From: Limousia pullorum
GTDB lineage: Bacteria; Bacillota; Clostridia; Oscillospirales; Acutalibacteraceae
Length of the DNA stretch: 19,485 nucleotides
Direction of reading: 5' to 3'
Assembly (NCBI GenBank): GCA_018714545.1
Contig: DVNG01000096.1
Location: 1 to 19,485 of the forward strand
In this document: one piece after another, positions 1 to 6,655 of the stretch
Layout of the letters: every line of letters starts with the position of its first letter
Numbering within the stretch: the first letter of the stretch is position 1
Position numbers and translations under genes: made by a program
Notes under the pieces: generated by a model
Told to the model about the DNA's origin: nothing
Databases searched by the model: none
Seen by the model: the letters and a program-made list of their open reading frames with translations, nothing else

Positions 1-25
1 CGTAAACCACCAAAGTAGGAGAGGA

Positions 26-62
26 AAGGGCAAACTTTTTTTAAAAAATGGGTTTGTCCCTT
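26..62. terminator. Hairpin just outside the proposed left end; possible original guaA terminator
   Basis: AAGGGCAAAC (26-35) pairs with GTTTGTCCCTT (52-62) with one bulged T; the loop is a run of seven T and six A that is itself self-complementary. If the element were excised, this hairpin would lie about 15 to 50 bases downstream of the guaA stop codon, where its terminator is expected. A clear U-tract after the stem is missing on the minus strand, so terminator function is uncertain. Confidence 0.4.
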
Positions 63-76
63 AACAAAGTCATCAC

Positions 77-84
77 TCCCACTC
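77..84. other. Putative left attachment core (attL) of the guaA element
   Basis: TCCCACTC, identical to 12281-12288 inside guaA. On the minus strand the local sequence reads GAG TGG GAG TGA, which encodes Glu-Trp-Glu-stop in the guaA frame, so recombination here would regenerate an intact guaA terminus. Confidence 0.6.
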
Positions 85-248
85 GCTCCTGAAAACCACC
101 ACTTAAACAATTTTGTATTGGTGATTTAGCACAAGTTATTTTAGTTATCTGAAATATCCATAAAATACGGACTCTCCAAATTTCTGTTGTCATTTTGTTG
201 TCACTGTAATGAGAATATTATAAAATCACACATAATAAAATCAATATA
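85..248. other. Non-coding left end of the element with integrase arm-type repeats
   Basis: No gene is seen between the proposed attL and the end of the E2-like gene. The one clear structure is a pair of TGTTGTCA repeats starting at 185 and 196 (11-bp period, span 185-204). The same pair with the same spacing and orientation occurs at 12199-12218 at the other end. I read these as integrase N-terminal-domain (arm) binding sites, by analogy with the DR2-type repeats at Tn916 ends. No convincing terminator for the CBASS operon is visible here. Confidence 0.5.
185..204. repeat. Arm-type tandem repeat, left end of the element
   Basis: Two TGTTGTCA copies start at 185 and 196, one helical turn apart, matching the right-end pair in sequence except for the 4-base middle (TTTT here, AAAA there). 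It lies about 100 bp inside the left core. Confidence 0.5.
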
Positions 249-713
249 CTACTTTTTTTCTTCATCCGTTTTTTCTTTTCCTAAATCAGGGTGCTCTCCA
301 CCACCAAGCCATTCTCCAGTTGCAAGCCATAACTCATAAAAATACAACCATTCAACTGTCCACGGTATAATTGTATCAGCAAGTAATTTATATACATTGA
401 ATTCAGAATATCTATACAAACAGATACGAACCATTTTAGCATCCACATCAATATCAAATTTATGAGGAAAATCTTCAGCATCTAATTTCTCCAATTCGTC
501 TCCATATACCCAAACTTTTGGACTCTCCCACAATTTATATAGTATTAATATGTTATATTCTTTGGAAAATGCAGTTGGTTTTATTCTTCCGGACCAAAAA
601 AGTTGTTTTTTCTTTTTATCTATACCACATTTTGCGTCTTTATATGCCGAACACAAGGCAACTTTTTGCTGCAATAAAGAAAAAGGAGACTTTTTAAAAA
701 ATTTATTTGCCAA
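249..713 (-). CDS. CBASS-associated stand-alone E2-like (ubiquitin-conjugating fold) protein
   Basis: A 154-residue protein with no signal peptide or membrane segment. Its C-terminal half has a Cys in an R-I-C-L-Y context (about residue 98) followed by a Trp-rich block ending WLATGEWLGGGEHP (about 128-141), which I recognise from the short E2-like proteins of type II-short CBASS; these act on the CD-NTase without an E1 partner. The gene starts with TTG and overlaps the last 11 bases of the CD-NTase gene; no in-frame ATG occurs before residue 94. An AGGGGG run about 10 bases upstream, inside the CD-NTase C-terminal Gly-Gly codons, is the likely ribosome binding site, so the two are probably translationally coupled. 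Cys98 as the active site is inferred from family architecture. It is the last gene of the operon. Confidence 0.7.
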   Translation of the reverse strand: MANKFFKKSPFSLLQQKVALCSAYKDAKCGIDKKKKQLFWSGRIKPTAFSKEYNILILYKLWESPKVWVYGDELEKLDAEDFPHKFDIDVDAKMVRICLYRYSEFNVYKLLADTIIPWTVEWLYFYELWLATGEWLGGGEHPDLGKEKTDEEKK

Positions 714-1860
714 AGAATGTATGTCCCCCTACCTTTTTTGCAGCGTTTGTAGACAAAGTTTGTAATCCACCTTTTAATCCTGATACATATAATGATTTAT
801 TTTCTCTGGCAGATTTTATTGCTTCACCATCATCTTTTATTGAACGCTGAACTATATTTTTACCAAAACAGGTTTCAAGATTTCTGGTTAGGACGTGCAA
901 GCCTTGTGAATTGAGTGGTTCTGTGATTATTTCATTCTTAGCTCTTTGTAGCCAACAAAAAAACTCGTTAGCTTTAGCAGGCTCTATATTCCATTTATCC
1001 GCAAAATTTTCTTCCTGCATTACAGGATTTAAAATTTTATATGTATCACCGTCTTTTTTAATGTGATTTCCCATTTTTGAAACAATGTTGTTTAATGCAT
1101 CGTATAGATTTGATTCATTATTATATGCAAGTGCTGCAAGTGTTGTAATTATTATTGATATAGGGGCATTCTTTTTCCTTGCTTCTGGTAGTTCATCATA
1201 CATAATGTCCCTATGCCTTTTTAATAATTGAACAGCTTGCTGCAAGGGCGTTTTAATTTTATACAATGGAACCTTATCAATTTCCACATTATTTTTTGCT
1301 GCAAACGCTTTTCGTATTTCGACAGTTTGAGTTTCCATCCTTTTTTCAAACCACTCGTGATATTTATATGGATTACTGTATTTAGCGATATAAGAACCGT
1401 TGTCTAGTTTGTGTGTCAGTTTGATTTCTGTAAAATATGGTTCACTATAAAAGCTATTATTAGGAACACAGGGCAATATGTCCATATGGAATTCATCATA
1501 ACACAATGTCCAGCAACGTTTTCCTTCTTTTTGAAGCATCTCGTTATAAGTTTTGTGCTCTTTTAATCGGTTGCCAACAATATTCTTTATTTCAGCCTCT
1601 GATTTATATCTTGCGTTTTTTAAAAGGCAAACTAAATCCATATCATATTCATCAGCATCAGATACTGGACGAATAACTGTACCTAAATAAAATGAACCTT
1701 GAGGCATAATTTTAACTTCAGAATCATCATCGAAATCGCCTAACCATTGACCTACCGCACGATAGCTCGTTTCTGCTTTTTTCCTCATTGTTTCAGATAT
1801 ATCTAAATTTGAGGCAATTCGCAATAGATAATTATCTAATATTTTTTCTCTTTCAGTCAT
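703..1860 (-). CDS. CBASS CD-NTase (cGAS/DncV-like nucleotidyltransferase)
   Basis: 385 residues, the usual length for the family. It has the nucleotidyltransferase signature GSFYLGT (about 55-61) followed by the acidic pair in EYDMDLV (D73, D75) and a third acid in FHMDILP (D127), the metal-binding triad. Such enzymes make a cyclic di- or trinucleotide on phage infection, which switches on the neighbouring SAVED effector; the product cannot be told from sequence alone. An AGGAGG ribosome binding site lies in the last Gly-Gly codons and stop of the effector gene, 3 bases upstream, so they form one operon. The C terminus reads GGHTFFGK: the final residue is Lys, not the terminal Gly expected of an E2-linked tail. 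The gene overlaps the E2-like gene. Confidence 0.9.
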   Translation of the reverse strand: MTEREKILDNYLLRIASNLDISETMRKKAETSYRAVGQWLGDFDDDSEVKIMPQGSFYLGTVIRPVSDADEYDMDLVCLLKNARYKSEAEIKNIVGNRLKEHKTYNEMLQKEGKRCWTLCYDEFHMDILPCVPNNSFYSEPYFTEIKLTHKLDNGSYIAKYSNPYKYHEWFEKRMETQTVEIRKAFAAKNNVEIDKVPLYKIKTPLQQAVQLLKRHRDIMYDELPEARKKNAPISIIITTLAALAYNNESNLYDALNNIVSKMGNHIKKDGDTYKILNPVMQEENFADKWNIEPAKANEFFCWLQRAKNEIITEPLNSQGLHVLTRNLETCFGKNIVQRSIKDDGEAIKSARENKSLYVSGLKGGLQTLSTNAAKKVGGHTFFGK

Positions 1861-1863
1861 TAT

Positions 1864-2985
1864 TTATCCTCCTAAAACAAGTGTTTCAAAAAATCCGTCA
1901 CATTCATCGTAAATGCTTATTTTCGGATATGTATTAGTCATATATCTTCGACCAATTTCAAAAGCTACTGACACAGGCACTGCAGGAAATAGGTGAACTC
2001 CTACATTTCTTCCGTAAAGATTTAAAATATCTTCACAAACACTTTGATATGTATGCCAAAAAGCACTTAAATCAGAAATGCTCTTGATACAATCAACTCC
2101 TAATTCTGATGCTGTTATTTTATATATTGCTCTGTATTCATCTATTCTAGGAATTCTATCATCTAAAATTTCATTAGTAAGAGATATAATAAGAGCAATA
2201 TTTTCACTTTCTTGATTATATTCTTTTCTTCCTATTGCAAATGTATTTGATAATTCAACAGACTGCCACTCCCAAGTGTCTGGAACTCGTGTTTTTTGAT
2301 AAACATCACAAGGCAATTTATCCCCAATCAATTCTCCAAGTTTAATAATTAACGGTATTGGAGCAATTGGGAATATTGAAAAATTCGACCGGTGTAATTG
2401 AATATAAGGGTTATATAATGCGTTTTGAAATTGAAACTCAAGCTGATTGGTACAGTCATCCCAGTATTCTTTTGATTTATATTTATAAGAAGATTTTATA
2501 GGTATTTGAATCCCATACGAAGAAGCCGGATATTTATTCGGCAAGACTGCTTTTGCTGCTAAGTTATAATCAATATTAGCTGCTTGAGTTCCTTTTATTG
2601 GTGAAGCAAATCTAACAATTTCAGTTTTTGGAACATTAAATAAAGAACAAATTCTCTCTAGCTTTTCTTCGTGCGCCGCCTTCATTGCTTTCAATCTTTC
2701 AACAGGATATTCATCAACATTAGTATCTATTAGTTTGTGATGGTCGGCACACATTAGCATAAGATTTTCAAGTTTGTCAGACAACTGTGGAGATAAAACT
2801 TTATCTCCACGAGGCCCGTTGGGACTTGAAGCTACAATATGGGCGACAAAGGCGTTGTTAAACTGGGCAAGTGTTACATTGTCATAAAAAAGTCTTTTAT
2901 TACATCCCTCAAATTCGCACATTCCTGCTGATTTACCACATAGCATTCTAATTGTGTTATCTGATGGCGATTTACCTCTAGCCAT
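1864..2985 (-). CDS. cap5: CBASS effector Cap5: HNH endonuclease fused to a SAVED cyclic-nucleotide sensor
   Basis: 373 residues. The N terminus is an HNH nuclease: Cys23 and Cys28 (C-EFEG-C), the AHI histidine at 49, and N74/C79/H82-H83 in NLMLMCADHHKLID. The C-terminal two thirds (about 150-373) match the SAVED domain in length and layout, ending in a beta-rich stretch with SIYDECD. In the known family, binding of the cyclic nucleotide by SAVED makes the protein oligomerise and the HNH domain degrade DNA, which aborts infection. It is the first gene of the CBASS operon; AAAGGGGG precedes the ATG, and a consensus promoter (TTGCAA, 17 bp, TATAAT) lies upstream at 3040-3068. Cap5 and the CD-NTase are a frequent pair. 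Confidence 0.9.
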   Translation of the reverse strand: MARGKSPSDNTIRMLCGKSAGMCEFEGCNKRLFYDNVTLAQFNNAFVAHIVASSPNGPRGDKVLSPQLSDKLENLMLMCADHHKLIDTNVDEYPVERLKAMKAAHEEKLERICSLFNVPKTEIVRFASPIKGTQAANIDYNLAAKAVLPNKYPASSYGIQIPIKSSYKYKSKEYWDDCTNQLEFQFQNALYNPYIQLHRSNFSIFPIAPIPLIIKLGELIGDKLPCDVYQKTRVPDTWEWQSVELSNTFAIGRKEYNQESENIALIISLTNEILDDRIPRIDEYRAIYKITASELGVDCIKSISDLSAFWHTYQSVCEDILNLYGRNVGVHLFPAVPVSVAFEIGRRYMTNTYPKISIYDECDGFFETLVLGG

Positions 2986-3017
2986 TATTATGCCCCCTTT
3001 TTGCTACTTATTGTATG

Positions 3018-3047
3018 TAGACTTTTTGTATTCAATTTAATTATACT
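3018..3047 (+). promoter_or_regulatory. Probable promoter of the XRE regulator gene
   Basis: -35 TAGACT (3018-3023), 18-bp spacer, -10 TATACT (3042-3047). Its -10 box overlaps that of the CBASS promoter on the other strand, so the two promoters probably compete for polymerase and could share an operator. Confidence 0.45.
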
Positions 3048-3068
3048 ATTTATTATGGAGGATTGCAA
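3040..3068 (-). promoter_or_regulatory. Promoter of the CBASS operon
   Basis: On the minus strand, -35 TTGCAA (3063-3068) and -10 TATAAT (3040-3045) are separated by 17 bp. The -10 box overlaps the -10 box of the divergent regulator gene, and the -35 box sits between that gene's ribosome binding site and start codon. Confidence 0.65.
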
Positions 3069-3070
3069 CT

Positions 3071-3280
3071 ATGGACATTATAAAAGTATTTGGAGATAAT
3101 TTAAAAAAATACCGCACTGCAATGGGAATATCCCAAGAAGCATTTGCCGATAAATGCGGTATGCACCGCACCTATATTAGTGCTATTGAATGTTACCGCC
3201 GCAGCATATCTCTGGAAAACATACAACGAATTGCAGATGCCCTTGAAATTGAAACTTATAAACTATTTTTGGAGGAATGA
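3071..3280 (+). CDS. Small XRE/Cro-family helix-turn-helix regulator, resembling R-M controller (C) proteins
   Basis: 69 residues, almost all one HTH_3 domain: GISQEAFADKCGMHRTYISAIE gives helices 2 and 3 of the DNA-binding fold. Size and lack of any other domain match the controller proteins of type II restriction-modification systems, and a DpnII-type system lies next door. It is however divergent from, and shares a promoter region with, the CBASS operon, so it may control that instead or as well. GGAGG lies 9 bases upstream of the ATG. Its TGA stop overlaps the first possible ATG of the next gene, so the two are co-transcribed. No clear palindromic C-box is seen, so the target assignment is open. 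Confidence 0.8.
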   Translation: MDIIKVFGDNLKKYRTAMGISQEAFADKCGMHRTYISAIECYRRSISLENIQRIADALEIETYKLFLEE

Positions 3281-3282
3281 AA

Positions 3283-3819
3283 ATGCCTACACATATTTGC
3301 AACTACAGATTGCCAAATGGCAATCGTCAACAAAAGCGACAAGCTCTTATAACTTGTTTTTTGAGCGAAGATTCCGGCAATGGTAAAGGAAACGATGCGT
3401 CTCGTTACCAATATAATGTTGAATCTTATGGAAATTACGGAATATTTTTAAAACGACCAACTCAACTTAATAAAGGATTTGATTTTACTGTAAATGTACA
3501 GGGAATGTATTTTAAAAAGAACAAAAGATACAGCAATCCAAGCCACAATGATATTTTTGATGCATTACTTTGCTGCAGAAATGAGTGCCCCAATGAATAT
3601 GAAGCTGTTAAAGCAGCAGTTATCGCAATTTACGAATGCGATGACGTCGATTTATCTCATATCAATGCATATTTTCTTGATTTTGAAGGCACAGCACATC
3701 CTATTCAAATAATCATATTAGCTATTAAATGGCTGTTTATGGAACAAGACTGTGCTTATTGGAATTATTCCGGTCGAAAAATGCTGTTTGAAGGCCTTGT
3801 TGACCGTGGATTAGTCTGA
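3283..3819 (+). CDS. Uncharacterised 178-residue protein co-transcribed with the XRE regulator
   Basis: I do not recognise this family. The start at 3283 is preferred because GGAGG (3271-3275) lies 7 bases upstream; an ATG at 3277 would leave only 1 base. The protein is soluble, with no signal peptide or membrane span, and rich in Cys (among them CFLSED, LLCCRNEC, YECDD, QDCAYW) and aromatic residues, with a Tyr/Asn/Gly-rich central beta region and a hydrophobic C-terminal helix (about 142-160). It lies between CBASS and R-M genes, overlaps functionally with the regulator by tight coupling, and ends only 3 bases from the convergent methylase gene. A role in control or accessory immunity is guilt by association only. 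Confidence 0.75.
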   Translation: MPTHICNYRLPNGNRQQKRQALITCFLSEDSGNGKGNDASRYQYNVESYGNYGIFLKRPTQLNKGFDFTVNVQGMYFKKNKRYSNPSHNDIFDALLCCRNECPNEYEAVKAAVIAIYECDDVDLSHINAYFLDFEGTAHPIQIIILAIKWLFMEQDCAYWNYSGRKMLFEGLVDRGLV

Positions 3820-3822
3820 TTT

Positions 3823-4569
3823 TTACTTTCTAAACACAAATAAATACTCGTGTGCAATCAACAGAAAATTATATTTCACGCTATTTGTTTTCCAGTATCC
3901 CGTTGCCTTGCAGTTATGCTGTTCTTTTATAATAAGTTCTTTAAGTTTGAACCCTGCATCTTGAAATATTTTCATCACATCAAAAGACATTGGTATCATA
4001 TGACCTTTTTGGCGAGTATCACCCATAAGAACTGCGCAAAACTTGTCCTTTTTCAAAACTCGGTAGCTCTCTGCAGCTACCTTTTTCATTTCTTCAAGGA
4101 AATCCTTTACTTTTAACTGTGATAAATCCTTATCTATACCATCACTGTATTTAATAATATCAGCATACGGTGGGTGAGTACAAATAAGATCAATACTATC
4201 ATTTTCTATAAAATCCAAATTTCTTGCATCACCCTTACGGATAAATACTTTGCCATTTGCACCATCGTGTTCAAAATCTATTTTTTCTCGACATCGTGTA
4301 AGTGCTACATCGTTCACATCAACACCGATTATGTCTCTATTCAAAAGTTTTGCTTCTACAAGAGTAGTGCCTCCACCAGCAAATTGATCTAAAACGAGAT
4401 CGCCTTCTTTTGAATATCGCAATATAATATTTCTTGGAATATACGGCGACCAGTTACCACGCCATTTCGCATCGTGAGTTGCCCAATCACCACGCTTTGG
4501 AAAAGACCAATGGGTAGTCATTTCCAATTCAAAATCATCAGGTTCCCATTTTGTTATCTTCTTTGCCAT
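3823..4569 (-). CDS. Second DNA amino-methyltransferase of the DpnII-type operon (THPPY motif)
   Basis: 248 residues. The AdoMet-binding motif I is DQFAGGGTT (about 61-69) after a block SPYIPRNIILRYSKEGDLVL, and the catalytic motif IV is THPPY (131-135), the His-Pro-Pro-Tyr variant of the usual DPPY/SPPY of N6-adenine or N4-cytosine methylases. Motif I comes before motif IV, unlike beta-class DpnA, in which the catalytic motif precedes the AdoMet site. Its ATG overlaps the DpnII stop codon (TAATG), so it is coupled to the endonuclease and presumably protects the same site, or a strand or form of it that the Dam-like enzyme misses. It is last in the operon and convergent with the 178-residue gene. 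Confidence 0.8.
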   Translation of the reverse strand: MAKKITKWEPDDFELEMTTHWSFPKRGDWATHDAKWRGNWSPYIPRNIILRYSKEGDLVLDQFAGGGTTLVEAKLLNRDIIGVDVNDVALTRCREKIDFEHDGANGKVFIRKGDARNLDFIENDSIDLICTHPPYADIIKYSDGIDKDLSQLKVKDFLEEMKKVAAESYRVLKKDKFCAVLMGDTRQKGHMIPMSFDVMKIFQDAGFKLKELIIKEQHNCKATGYWKTNSVKYNFLLIAHEYLFVFRK

Positions 4570-5429
4570 TATTTAAAAACCTCGCTAATTACACCATCTT
4601 CCAAATCTTTAATATTGTATATGTGATTCATCACATCAAATGTTTCTTCGAGATTGTTACGGGCGCTTGTCCAGCCCTTTCCGTCAGTAAACCAAACAAA
4701 AGTAAAACCATCAATAGTATCAGTTTCAAGTGCAAGAGTCTTGTAACTACGTGCGGTTTCATTCAGCTTACTGCCACCACTTCCGTAGAAGTTCGTTTCG
4801 ATGCCATAAATCATATTCGGTGTCTTAACAACAAAATCAAAGCGTTTTTCCATTTTTCCTTGGTTTGAAATGGCGGATAAATCTATATTCCACTTATCTG
4901 TAATTTGATGGATGTACATTTCTTTAAAATAGTTTTCATTCTTTACAAAACCTGCTTTTTGAATAAAAGTCTCGACCAAATCCTCCATCAAATGTCCGCC
5001 ACGATTTTTACGACCATTAGAATCCAAACCAGTTTCCACACCAGTTGCATAGTCCACAAGATTATTGATAATATGGTTTTGCATTAAATCAAAAAGTCCT
5101 GTTTTTTTCATAAATGTTTTATACTGTCCTACCGGCAAATTTTGCTTTTTAAAATTGTATGTAAATGCTCCGTCGCCATCAATAGCATAAATTTCATTTG
5201 CTCGGACCGCCAATAACAACGGAATACATTTTAATGTCTCAGGATACCTTTTTATCAATTCTTCAAATTCCTGCTCAATATTATTTGAACTAATTAGCGA
5301 ATTGAGTATATTTAACTCCACCTTAATTCCGTTCACATTTCTATGTACTTTTTCAAAATCTATGTAATAACCATAGTCAGCAATACTATTCCTAAAACCT
5401 GATAACCAATTATTAAAATCTCTGCTCAT
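4569..5429 (-). CDS. dpnII: DpnII-family type II restriction endonuclease (expected site GATC)
   Basis: 286 residues, the normal family length (about 288). It carries the family core RFDFVV (about 196-201) followed by YGIETNFYGSGGSKLNE (about 208-224); the Asp of RFDFVV and Glu of IETNF are the likely metal-binding residues of the PD-(D/E)xK-like site, with Asn where Lys is usual, as in this family. The N terminus GFRNSIADYGYYIDFEKV also fits. The enzyme would cut unmethylated 5'-GATC. AAGGAG lies right after the stop of the Dam-like gene, 12 bases away, and the stop overlaps the next methylase start, so all three genes form one compact operon with methylase ahead of nuclease. Confidence 0.88.
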   Translation of the reverse strand: MSRDFNNWLSGFRNSIADYGYYIDFEKVHRNVNGIKVELNILNSLISSNNIEQEFEELIKRYPETLKCIPLLLAVRANEIYAIDGDGAFTYNFKKQNLPVGQYKTFMKKTGLFDLMQNHIINNLVDYATGVETGLDSNGRKNRGGHLMEDLVETFIQKAGFVKNENYFKEMYIHQITDKWNIDLSAISNQGKMEKRFDFVVKTPNMIYGIETNFYGSGGSKLNETARSYKTLALETDTIDGFTFVWFTDGKGWTSARNNLEETFDVMNHIYNIKDLEDGVISEVFK

Positions 5430-5440
5430 TTTTTTACTCC

Positions 5441-6511
5441 TTAAAAATTGCTAATAAGTAATTCTTTTATTTTGCCTCTCGCTTCACTCTTGCTGTTAAT
5501 CATTCGTGTTGCTTCTACTCGCTTAATTTTATGTGTCGAATAAATATTGTCAAAGAAATTATCTTCTGCATTTGAATTTTTGGGATCAGAATTACTGATT
5601 ACAACTTTTGCACCTTTTCTATGCATCTCATCAACAAATTTTGCAAGTTCAATCTGTTCATCATCATTGAATAGATTTTCTGTGTATGCAGTAAAGCTCG
5701 CTGTATCTGTGATAGGTCTATACGGAGGATCAAAATACACAAAGGTTTTATCATCAATAAAGTCTGCAGATTTCCTATAATCACCACATACGATAGTTAC
5801 TTTTTGTAATTTATCAGACACAGCACGAAGATTAAGTTCATCGCAAATAAGCGGATTTTTGTAAGAACCCATAGGAACATTAAATAGTCCTTTTTTATTA
5901 ACACGGAACAGTCCATTAAAACAAGTTTTATTTAAGAAAATCATCAATGCTGCTTTTTCAATGTTAATGCTTTCATCTCCGTTAACCTTTAAATCATTGA
6001 ATTTCTCACGTTTACAAAGATAATATGCTTTTCTGTGTTCGGTATCCAGCGGAACAAATTCGCTTTGCATTGCTTTAAGCATATAAATCAATTCATCAAT
6101 ATCATCTCGTATAATACGATAGGTATTAATAAGCTCAGCATTAATATCACTGACATAAATCTCTTCTAATTCGTATTTTCCTAAAATATCAAAAAGCACA
6201 GCACCACCACCAACAAACGGCTCTGCGTATTTCGTAATTTTCCCATCTGAAAAAGGATAATATTTTTCAATTTCCGTAATAAGTTGACCTTTTCCGCCTG
6301 CCCATTTCAAAAATGGCTTCACTTTCTTTTCATCATTTCCATTATAGCGAATACTTCTTGCATCTATCGGTTTTTCGGCTGTTGTAGGGATTAGCCACAT
6401 ATTTCCAACCATAGTAGCATTATCAATTCTATTTTCAGAACAGAGAACTGCAACTCGCCTTTGGGAAATTCCCCACTTATCAGCAGCTTCTCTTGCAGAC
6501 ATATATTCCAT
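5441..6511 (-). CDS. dpnM: Dam/DpnM-family N6-adenine methyltransferase with an extra N-terminal helix-turn-helix domain
   Basis: 356 residues, about 70 more than a typical Dam-family enzyme. Residues about 66-356 are a D12-class methylase: AdoMet site FLKWAGGKGQL (67-77) and AEPFVGGGAVLF (96-107), catalytic DPPY (261-264), C-terminal SNSDPKN. It should methylate adenine in GATC and so protect against the DpnII nuclease encoded next. Residues 1-45 (MSAREAADKWGISQRRVAVLC, then a WLIP turn) form a MerR/excisionase-type winged-helix DNA-binding domain, a fusion that could let the methylase repress its own operon. AGGAGG lies 5 bases before the first ATG, which decides this start over Met4. A good promoter is at 6548-6576. 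Confidence 0.88.
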   Translation of the reverse strand: MEYMSAREAADKWGISQRRVAVLCSENRIDNATMVGNMWLIPTTAEKPIDARSIRYNGNDEKKVKPFLKWAGGKGQLITEIEKYYPFSDGKITKYAEPFVGGGAVLFDILGKYELEEIYVSDINAELINTYRIIRDDIDELIYMLKAMQSEFVPLDTEHRKAYYLCKREKFNDLKVNGDESINIEKAALMIFLNKTCFNGLFRVNKKGLFNVPMGSYKNPLICDELNLRAVSDKLQKVTIVCGDYRKSADFIDDKTFVYFDPPYRPITDTASFTAYTENLFNDDEQIELAKFVDEMHRKGAKVVISNSDPKNSNAEDNFFDNIYSTHKIKRVEATRMINSKSEARGKIKELLISNF

Positions 6512-6547
6512 AACAACCTCCTGTATACATTAAGCTTGTATAATCAT

Positions 6548-6576
6548 ATTATATTCCAAATCTAGAATAATAGCAA
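6548..6576 (-). promoter_or_regulatory. Promoter of the DpnII-type R-M operon
   Basis: On the minus strand, -35 TTGCTA (6571-6576), 17-bp spacer, -10 TATAAT (6548-6553), 36 bases upstream of the methylase ATG. The spacer contains TTCTAGATTTGGAA, an imperfect inverted repeat that could serve the HTH domain of the methylase. Confidence 0.6.
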
Positions 6577-6622
6577 TACTGTTTCATAAATGATTATAAA
6601 AATTTAATTTATAAGATATCTA

Positions 6623-6648
6623 GGCGGCAGAGATTTCTCTCTGCCGCC
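6623..6648 (-). terminator. GC-rich hairpin after tnpV
   Basis: GGCGGCAGAGA (6623-6633) pairs perfectly with TCTCTGCCGCC (6638-6648) around a 4-base loop, 8 bases after the tnpV stop. The U-tract downstream is poor. It separates the mobility module from the defence operons and probably limits read-through. Confidence 0.6.
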
Positions 6649-6655
6649 GTTGTAG

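Noticed and set aside
3071..3819. XRE regulator plus 178-residue protein as a toxin-antitoxin pair
   Set aside because: The size and order could fit, but the second protein shows no toxin motif I know, and a small regulator beside R-M or CBASS genes has simpler explanations.
5428..6511. GATC sites within the element as a sign of self-avoidance by the DpnII system
   Set aside because: Several GATC sites are visible inside the element (near 4190, 4385, 5728, 9167, 10227, 11579), so there is no obvious avoidance.
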